Source of the DNA: Limnephilus marmoratus
Taxonomy: Eukaryota > Arthropoda > Insecta > Trichoptera > Limnephilidae
Length of the DNA: 64,000 nt
Direction of reading: 5' to 3'
Assembly: GCA_917880885.1 (NCBI GenBank)
Contig: OU862922.1
Location: 22,878,627 to 22,942,626, forward strand
The notes below the pieces were generated by a model that had not been told where the DNA came from, ran no database searches, and was given only the letters and a program-made list of their open reading frames with translations. A program made the translations under genes and the position numbers. Positions 56,308 through 64,000 of the stretch are shown here, piece after piece (position 1 is the stretch's first letter; every line of letters starts with the position of its first letter).

Positions 56308-57084
56308 GTTTTATGAAAATATAATGATACAATAAATGTATCTTTAGGTTTCGTTATTTAACTTTTGAATGAAAAATGAGAGAGAAAAATATTCCCTGCC
56401 ACATTAAAGATTAAATAACTTTAGCAGTGTTTTTTTTTAAATATTTGAATGACTTGGAACCTACTTTACACATTTCATATACCCTTCTGTCTGTTCTTTA
56501 TTGGCCTCGCAACAGTTCCCAAATACCGATCTAATAGATCCGATTGAAAAAACTAAATAATCTGAAAGATCGTAGTTCCAAATGAAACATACATCTACAA
56601 TTTTCTACAATTTTCAACATCTACAATTTTTAAGTACTAGTATATTGCCTTAAGAAGGCAATATACTACTACAATATACTACTCGCCGGCCGAAGTCTTC
56701 ATTCCTTATTAACAAAGCAATTTGATATAGTGTAATCTAGTTCTGAAAGGGTCCATCTAGTTTATTCGACATCAGTTGTATGAACCCACTGTGCAAACGT
56801 CTCTTTGCCTCAGCCATTGTGCCACAAAAGATAGGTTCATGCCGATGATAAATCTTTATTCTCTCGCGCCATGTGAAATTGACACATAATCTAGACATGA
56901 CTTTCGTATAATGAAATATAATATCAACAGACAATTAGTTTCACGCTTGTTATATTTAAACGTTCAAAGCTCAGGGTTTCCAAAGAACAAATATATTCGA
57001 TGTAGTTTTTAAACGGTTGATGGTGGCGTTGTTTTATATTCAACGAGGTAAAATCGCGGCGTCAGGAATAAGAAGAGCCTTTTT
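56308..57084. other. No supported gene; one tight hairpin
   Basis: tagtatattgcctt / aaggcaatatacta at about 56637-56668 forms a hairpin with a 3-base loop. The rest is unrecognised. Confidence 0.5.
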
Positions 57085-57180
57085 ATAGACTAGTTTTGCT
57101 ACCGGGCTTTGCCAGAATTTTCAAACGAACAAATTTTATGAAATATTCATATAGAAAAGTTACCAAACAAAATGGCGTGT
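57085..57180 (+). repeat. Fragment of the ctagttttgctaccgggctt repeat
   Basis: Opening like the insect retroposons at 51098 and 15903. Only the first part is visible. Confidence 0.35.
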
Positions 57181-57944
57181 TAACAGTTAAATAATGGCAA
57201 TCATTTAAAAAACTTTGTCAGCTTAAAAAAAATTAAGTAAAAATAAGTGACGTACACAAAACCACAGACACATTATTACTAACATATTATTCGTCACATC
57301 TATGATAAAGTTTGGGTTGATCTATTGAAATTATATTCTTAATTGTATCTTATGTTGTATGAAATGTGTGTGATGCACTATCCTCTCCACGCTGGGAACA
57401 CAAATTATCATAATTATTTTTGATTTTTATCAGATTCATTTTATTTTTTGCTATTCGAATTCGATATCGAATCGACATGCCGTCTGATTCTCATACGGTG
57501 GGTTCAGTTGAGTCACACCGCCAATACCCGCCAATACCAGACAACACGCATCACAGGTTATACAGAGTCATACAGGGGTCACTGGGTTGAATTCCACTCC
57601 TCGGACGAAACGTGTGAGATTTATTCAAACACAACTAGAGGTCACTGATAATAAAACACGTAGATATTATTTATTCGTGTTCATAAAGAACCTAAAAACT
57701 TTGTAGTACCTTGGAAAAATTTAAATTACTTTAATATACCTACATTTTTAGTTATATTTGACGACGAAAACTTTATTTTTGAAACATGTTGATAATTTAT
57801 ATTAAAAATAGTTGAGTACACAATGCAGGTTATTTTCATTTATCTTTATACATAACTAAAACCATTACGTGCAAACATTGGGAACGGGCCCCTAACAATA
57901 ACACTATGCAGAAGGAGATAAGGTCTAAATTCTCACTTAAGGCA

Positions 57945-58475
57945 CCGTATCCCCGCTCAAAAAGAAGAAGATGGAGAAATATGTAATTACGATTGTTGGA
58001 GAGAGCGCGCTAATTTTTAAAACGATTGAATTAAAGCGAAAATTGTGAAAATGTTTAATTAAACACGACTCGTTTAAAATGGAGCAAAAATCTCCAGGGG
58101 GCTGTCTAAACCAGCATTTAAAGAAACACTGTGAATTTTTTTATACAATAATTAATAAAATAACTGAAACAAACGAAACGTGACTCGTTAAAAATAGAGC
58201 AAAAATCTCTAGGGAGCTGTCTAAAACAGCATTTAAAGAAACACTGTGAATTTTTTCATACATATAACTAAAAAAATATAGAAACAAACGTGATTATATT
58301 AATTTTCTTGCGATTTGTTCTATCGAGGGAATTTCATATAATTTGCGTTTTGGCATAGGGAATGTATAGATATTATCTTCAGAAACAACATTTATTTTTT
58401 TAAGAGCTTAAAGACTTCGAATATTTAAGGGAGATATGTAAGAAATCGGTAGAAATTCGGGTAACGGCGGCTTAA
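57945..58475 (-). repeat. Dispersed repeat, copy 2 with internal tandem duplication
   Basis: Reverse-oriented partner of 43020-43465. It carries two ~85-bp tandem units (tttaaaatggagcaaaaatc near 58072 and gttaaaaatagagcaaaaat near 58187, each followed by ctgtctaaa.cagcatttaa). Confidence 0.65.
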
Positions 58476-58869
58476 TACTAAGGAAAGCATCGCCAAAAGT
58501 CTGTTTCATTTTATTTTGCGATGTTCAGACAAATATTTAAAAGTTTTATGATCATTACATAAAGAAATTAATTTTCCACATTATATAATAAAACCTTAAC
58601 TGAAAAAGGGTTCGTAAGTAGGAGATTTTAAACTTTTTGCAGTTTTATACTAAACATTTATACTAAAGAATAATTATTATAAATAAAGATAATATTGATT
58701 TGAAATAGTTACAATTGATTTAAAATGGTTAAAATAGTTAACTTTCACAATGAACGTCATAATTTTTTGCGACGTAATGCAAATTTCATCTTTTGTCGGT
58801 TATTTTACATCCACAATAAAATTTTTAACGTCCCTAATCTGAATCTTTTACGCCCTGCAATATCTGTAA

Positions 58870-58945
58870 ATATGCAGAAACCCTCCACACAGCATCCTTA
58901 AAGATGATGCATGGTCTGAGTGAGTCCTGTGTGAATCATTTGTAT
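58870..58945 (+). pseudogene. LINE 3'-end fragment, degenerate
   Basis: ccctccacacagcatcctta, then gatgatgcatggtctgagtg and gtcctgtgtgaatcatttgt: a shortened LINE/derivative 3' end. Confidence 0.5.
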
Positions 58946-58990
58946 TAAATAAATCACTGCTCAAATTAATTTGAGGGAATTCAAATAGTT

Positions 58991-59592
58991 TTAACCTTTA
59001 ACTGCTGACGTGGGCCGCTCAGACCCAGCAATAATAATAATATCGAAATAATCCCCTCCCCCGCTCGTGATGCATACCCCGCTTTCAGTAGCTTCGAATT
59101 TAGTGACGCCAGAACTTTAATTTTTAAATTTTTAAAGTTAAATTTCTGTAATTAAATTCATTTAAATTTTTTTGTGGGCCTTTCTGACCCATATACGTGA
59201 CTTTTAAAGTTGATTTTTACATATAAAAATAAATGTAAACAACTTTACTAAAGTTTATATATATAGGTTATTCGAGACACTATTGAAACATTATAATAAT
59301 AGTGAGTTCATTGTTTTTTTTATTTTTTTATTTAGTTTAATAGATAATACAGACTGATTTCTGATCTCAAGTGATTTTTGCCAAAAATTACTACATAATA
59401 TCCAAATTGTCAAATATAAGTTACTTGACAATAAAAAAGTATTGTATTTTATTTAAATGTATTTAAATTGTCCAATAAATAATAATTTGGACCTTAAAAT
59501 TTTCATGGATATAAACATTTAAACATAACGGGCCGCCCAGGCCCCACATCAGAGAATACGTAACAAAAATCACGTCAGCAGTTAAAGGTTAA
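58991..59592. mobile_element. TTAA-type MITE with perfect 17-bp inverted ends
   Basis: TTAA at 58991 and 59589. The ends CCTTTAACTGCTGACGTG are exact inverted repeats, and gggccgctcagaccc / gggccgcccaggcccc add subterminal symmetry. CC-starting ends with TTAA are as in piggyBac. 602 bp, AT-rich centre, no transposase. A different family from the TTAAGAGGG elements. Confidence 0.82.
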
Positions 59593-60610
59593 TAAAAGTG
59601 ATTTTAATAAATATTTAACATATTTTATAGCTTTTTAAAAAAACCCTTGATATACAAGTCAGAATAATTGCTTTACAAAAAATGGCCACGTTTAAGAATG
59701 TTATGATTATAACCCAAACCAGTTGAATGCTCTCCGATCTATAAACAATGGTAGTTGGGCCTTATTAGTAACATTATTTGCTTTCCATATCACGTTTACT
59801 GGAATTATCTGATTTTCCATTCTGGGTGTGATGACTTCATTTCGATATCGAGACTAAAATCGCAAATTCCTTGTACCAACCTATCTACCTGTCTATATGT
59901 AGTCAAGTACCCACCTATCTGCATTATTGTACATGGCTTCAATGTAAGACTGTAGGGAGATTGCGGTATGTTCGGTAAAGTTCACGAGAATCTGACCATA
60001 ATCCTGATACGAGATTATAACAATATAAAAGGAACATGTTAAGACATGTACTCCTCATGTTTATCTTGTAGCCTTGAAGATTGCACCGAACACGTTTGAT
60101 GGGAACTTTTGACTCATCCATTACCGGCAGATTTTTAGAAAATTTCGCTGGAATTCTGACTGATATTCTGTGAAATCCAAGTAACGTTTGCTTGAAGTTC
60201 AATCAGAACTATTTGACCTTTTCTTTTCAATTTCAATACAAATTTATTGCTCATTGAATTTCACCATGACTTGACAAAATGTGTATTATTGATAATACGA
60301 ATATAAATATGTAAAATAGAATTTTGTTGTGTAATTTTTTTTTATGTAAAAATCAATAAAGAATAAGAAAAAACGATTTAACGCAAATACATTTTTTTTT
60401 GTAGTGAAACTTCTATAGCCCGGCAACTAAATGACGATTACTGCATCTGCGACGTGTGAACTGCGCTCATTGACCGCTTTGATTATGATGTCACATTTAA
60501 AGGCTCCTATTGGTTGAGATATGAAACGAATGGTCGCTTTGATTATGACCTCACTTTTCATGTATTGGTTGAGTTTGTTTTGGTAAAGTTTCGTTTTTAC
60601 CTCGTCTAAA
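59593..60610. other. No gene; holds one copy of a 128-bp duplication
   Basis: 59753-59880 is identical to 63300-63427. Otherwise unrecognised DNA. Confidence 0.5.
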
Positions 60611-60620
60611 CTGCACTCGA

Positions 60621-61098
60621 TTTTTTTTTTATTAGCCCTACTCAGGAGGCCCTGAGGAAAATAATTCCTCTCAGGGGCTATCTAGGTCATCTTTGGGGAT
60701 GCTGTGTTGAGGGTCTTTTTAGGGAAAGGAAGGAGAGGAAGTCGTGGGAAGACAAAAGGAATGATGGGTGGGTAGTGGGGTAGTGGGGGTTAGTGTGTCC
60801 AGGAGTGTCGGACGTATGAATCAATCCCCCGACTGCGGGTAAGGCGATGTTCCGAGAGTCCTGCTGGAGACTTCCACAGGTCTTCCTCAACCAGTCTTTT
60901 CCGATCTGACCTGCCACGCAATTGGTGGACAGACGCTTCTGCCGCCAAGAGTCGGACAAATCTCACCCCATGATCCCGGGGACCCCTGCTAAGTCACTAA
61001 ACATAGCGAACCACTTGGGGTGACCTATAGCAGAGGTTTTGGTAATCCAATAAATGTTTCCGGGAGCGGCGGTACCCTTACCCGCCTCCCAAATTAAA
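60621..61098 (-). mobile_element. Non-autonomous LINE derivative, near complete
   Basis: On the minus strand: leader start (aatttgggaggcgggtaagg, gtaccgccgctcccggaaac), middle blocks, then ccctcaacacagcatcccca, the 3' hairpin and A-tail (T-run at 60621-60632). About 475 bp without coding region. Its upper boundary was used to place the 5' end of the full LINE. Confidence 0.75.
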
Positions 61099-61159
61099 TG
61101 TACGTATCACGAAACAAATCGCTTTATATTCACATAGATTTTTAAAATATTGGTATTTT

Positions 61160-61508
61160 TATTTTTATGTGAACTCCACAAAGGAGGGAGGAGAGAAATA
61201 ATTTTCCTCAGGGCCTATGTCATCTTTGAGGATGCTGGATAGGAGGGTCTTTTTAAGTAAATGAAAGAGAGGAAGTTATGGGTAAGAAAAAATGTTTAAG
61301 GGGTGGGTAGGAATCTGGGGTTAGTGTTTCCAGGAGTGACCCGTGAATCCATCTCTCACCTCTCATTGAACGGCGTTGGGTCGGAATCCAGCTGGAGAGG
61401 ACAAAACCCTCAATAACTCAAAGGACTCCCTCAACCGGCCTCTCCCGAACCGGCTCGCCACGCAGTTGGTGGGCAGACGCATCCTCCACCAAGACAAACC
61501 CCACCCAT
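61160..61508 (-). mobile_element. Non-autonomous LINE derivative, 5' truncated
   Basis: Same build as 60621-61098. It stops at about 61506, where the A-tail of the next LINE copy begins. Confidence 0.7.
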
Positions 61509-62045
61509 TTTTTTTTTTTTACATTAACTCCACACAGGAGGCCTTGAGGAAAATAATTTCCTTCAGGGCCTATGTCATCTGAGATGCTGTGTGGAGGGTC
61601 TTTTTGAGGAGAGGAAGGAATGAACATTGGTCTTGAGGAGACCTATGTTGTAGGAAGTAGGAAACTCAGAGGCCGGCAAATTATTCCACAGCCGAGCTGT
61701 TGAACATAAGAACGAGTCGAAGAAACGACCCGTTCTCATGTGACAAATGTCAACCGTGTACAAATGTTGGGCACGCGTTTGGCGTGTTTCCCGACTATGC
61801 ACCGGTGCCGAAGGGATCAATGATGCTAGTTCCTCAGAGCATCTTCCATTGTAATACCGGAAGAACAAGGATAGCATTCCCACCCGACGCCTGTGCTCTA
61901 AAGATTGCAATCCGTCTGTTAAGATGGGAGAATCTATCAAACGGACCGCCCGTTTCTGCACAGAGTCGAGGGTATTTTTCAGGTATTTTGGAGCTCCAGA
62001 CCAGAGGTGGCTGCCAAATTCAACCGTGGGGCGAACTTGTGATGA
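61509..62045 (-). pseudogene. 5'-truncated copy of the LINE (C-terminus and 3' UTR)
   Basis: The minus strand encodes VRPTVEFGSHLWSGAPKYLK to SSKRPSTQHLR in one open frame, nearly identical to the end of the ORF at 4600-7782, then the 3' hairpin and A-tail (61509-61522). It begins abruptly at about 62042. Confidence 0.85.
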
Positions 62046-62990
62046 ACCATAAACCATAAGACACCAAATGTAACGAACCACTGAGCATTTATATGTTTGA
62101 TACATTTTAAATGATGTCAATCTGTCTATCAATGCTAAAACTCCGTATTCGTAATATCAAACATCGTTGTATGTTTGTAGATAGTGGGTAGGTTTTTTAA
62201 TCATGGAGACACGCATGTAAAATATATAAGCATGGTAAAATTATTTATCTATCCTTCATCATCGATTCCTCATACGTTAGTAAATGCTTGGAACGCATTC
62301 CACCAATTTCCACGATTGATATACCTTCTTCAATAAGAATGCGAATCGCTTTACAACAAGTGGCTAAGTATCCTCGAATAAAATAACGTGTTAGTTTTTT
62401 TCTGCCGTTTTTTTACAAGTGTAATTGAGTGATTTACGCATTTTTTTCTCAAGCACAGTCCAAATATATCAGGCTTAAGCGAGATAATTTATCAGAACTA
62501 AGAAGGTAGTTTGCTCATTATAAAAAACGCATTGCGCGGCGAAGAGGAGAACGATTTCCAGACGCGTATGAATCATTTAGTAAATCTGATTTTGAGACCC
62601 CCTGACAACGGGTCACGATCGCGGATGTCTGGGACTGCGGCTCTACTCTACTGGTATAAGCAAATACTATTTTATTCTGTATAACTGAGCAAGAAGCTGC
62701 TGGTCCATGGTCCCTAGTTTACTGTTTACGGACCTACTAATGTTATCAATTCTTTTGTTGCACTTTTATAACATTGTTATTGGCATTAATCATAAATGTT
62801 AATCGTGTAGTAAATTTGATATGTCCTACCTACTACATGGCTTTAAGCAAATCATCTACTATAGATTTTTTTTAATGGATATCTTTAATTCCTACAGCCC
62901 ATGATGGAAATAAGGTTTCAAGGTTTCAAAAGAAACTCACCAAAATACCCCTTTCTTAAAAACTGAACACAAAAAATTGGGCATATTTAT
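62046..62990. other. No supported gene
   Basis: AT-rich, nothing recognised. Confidence 0.45.
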
Positions 62991-62999
62991 AGAACAGAA

Positions 63000-63135
63000 A
63001 CACAGATGAAAAATGGAGTTCCGCAAGGAACTCTACTTGGCCCGATTTTATTTTTAAAATATATAAATTATTTATGTAATTTTGTAATCCCTAGAAAAAT
63101 TGTTTCTTACACCAATAATTGTCAATGGAAATTCT
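63000..63135 (+). pseudogene. LINE reverse transcriptase fragment
   Basis: KNGVPQGTLLGPILFL followed by YINYL and, about 16 codons on, YTNN at the place of the catalytic YADD. The motif order is right but the catalytic aspartates are lost, and no flanking RT motifs remain. Confidence 0.65.
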
Positions 63136-63299
63136 TGGACCGAAACTTTTTCCAAGGTAACAGAATGTATGCTTGTTTCAAAATGTCTAAAATGTAACAA
63201 ATTTCTTTTAAACCAAAATCCACAATACAATATTCAATCAAGAATGCTCTCTGTGCAATGAAATCGCTAAAATTAAAGCTAAAATAATAAATATTTGGC

Positions 63300-63427
63300 A
63301 GTTGGGCCTTATTAGTAACATTATTTGCTTTCCATATCACGTTTACTGGAATTATCTGATTTTCCATTCTGGGTGTGATGACTTCATTTCGATATCGAGA
63401 CTAAAATCGCAAATTCCTTGTACCAAC
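63300..63427. repeat. 128-bp exact duplicate of 59753-59880
   Basis: Same direction, identical from agttgggccttattagtaac to ttccttgtaccaac. The flanks differ on both sides. Confidence 0.85.
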
Positions 63428-63429
63428 GT

Positions 63430-64000
63430 ATCGCAAATGAATTAAACCATTTCTATATTAAGATATCTTACATACATTTTTTATAAACTTAAGGAAGTAC
63501 TCAATATTGACTAAGTGATTTATTTTTCCCTGGTGCAATATTCAATAATTTACGGCAGTACAGGATGGGGTGGAGCGCTTGATGCATTTATTTAGCTTTT
63601 GCAAATAACTCAAAATCACAGTTATGCGTAATACAAATAAAACATTCTCGGCTGAGTTATTATAGAAAGAAACAATATATTTATTATCTGTATTCATACC
63701 GCAAACTGTTGACAACAAAAATTATTTCTAAAAAAATAAAATAGAATTAGAAAAATGCCTAATAATGTATTATACACCCCCCAAACCAACATTTGTTTTG
63801 AAGTTTATGCTTACGTAATTTTTAAAATGTGTTATACTTGTGTTATAAAATTGTCTGAAAAAAGGAAAAAAAAAGCTGAAAGCAATGTCGGTAAAAACAG
63901 TACCTACCTACATTGTCTTCACAGAACTCCATGTCCCAGAGTTTTGATGTACCAGAAAGCTAATTTTCTGCATTATGGTACCAACATTTAAACAGGGTTT
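63430..64000. other. No supported gene
   Basis: AT-rich; the frame at 63755-63991 has no recognisable motif. Confidence 0.45.

Noticed and set aside
59939..60202. Minus-strand frame of 87 codons
   Set aside because: No motif, and no sign of coding constraint.

Overview
This window looks like AT-rich, gene-poor chromosomal DNA from an insect. The signs are interstitial TTAGG/CCTAA runs (the insect telomere motif), insect-type non-LTR retrotransposons, hAT and TTAA-type DNA transposons, tRNA-derived SINEs and a great deal of short palindromic DNA. Frequent short TAGGTACC-like words and the repeat types fit Lepidoptera, but that is only an inference. I found no host protein-coding gene, true tRNA, rRNA or CRISPR. 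Every long or recognisable open frame belongs to a mobile element or to a simple repeat.

Layout. 0-4.5 kb: a TTAGG run with repeated 'cgggcttttacc' phrases, two small palindromic elements, and a 682-bp TTAA-flanked element. 4.5-8.1 kb: a structurally complete LINE on the minus strand with one uninterrupted endonuclease-reverse transcriptase frame. 9.2-9.95 kb: a 9-bp minisatellite around a LINE 3' end. 10.0-12.0 kb: a very young LTR element with two ~857-bp LTRs, a 242-bp interior and a duplicated tRNA-Trp-type primer binding site. 13.05-13.6 kb: a foldback element whose arms are mirrored arrays of 15-16-bp phrases around a CCTAA core. 14.3-16.2 kb: tRNA-like repeats and a LINE-derived non-autonomous element. 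20.9-26.3 kb: a nest of at least four elements: an old RTE-type LINE split by a hAT element, which holds an R1-type LINE, which holds a hAT MITE. 30-37 kb: TIR elements, tandem LINE C-termini with a restriction-like endonuclease motif, and a 38-bp minisatellite ending in a large palindrome. 40-48.8 kb: two more phrase/CCTAA foldback loci, palindromes, a SINE and LINE fragments. 49.5-50.7 and 60.6-62.0 kb: clusters of the LINE-derived non-autonomous element. 54-59.6 kb: a hAT element with an exact 8-bp target duplication, a third TTAA element copy and a second TTAA-type MITE.

How the parts relate. The intact LINE is a plausible enzyme source for its short derivatives, which keep its 5' and 3' ends but lack the coding region. 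The hAT and TTAA elements here lack complete transposases and would depend on enzymes from elsewhere. The most interesting signal is the foldback family at about 13.1, 40.0 and 48.5 kb, with a possible partial member at 0.1 kb. Its arms are 15-16-bp phrases in mirrored order, it carries a TTAGG-type telomere-like core, and its termini look related (GGTNCC / GGTGACC). I do not recognise it as a named family.
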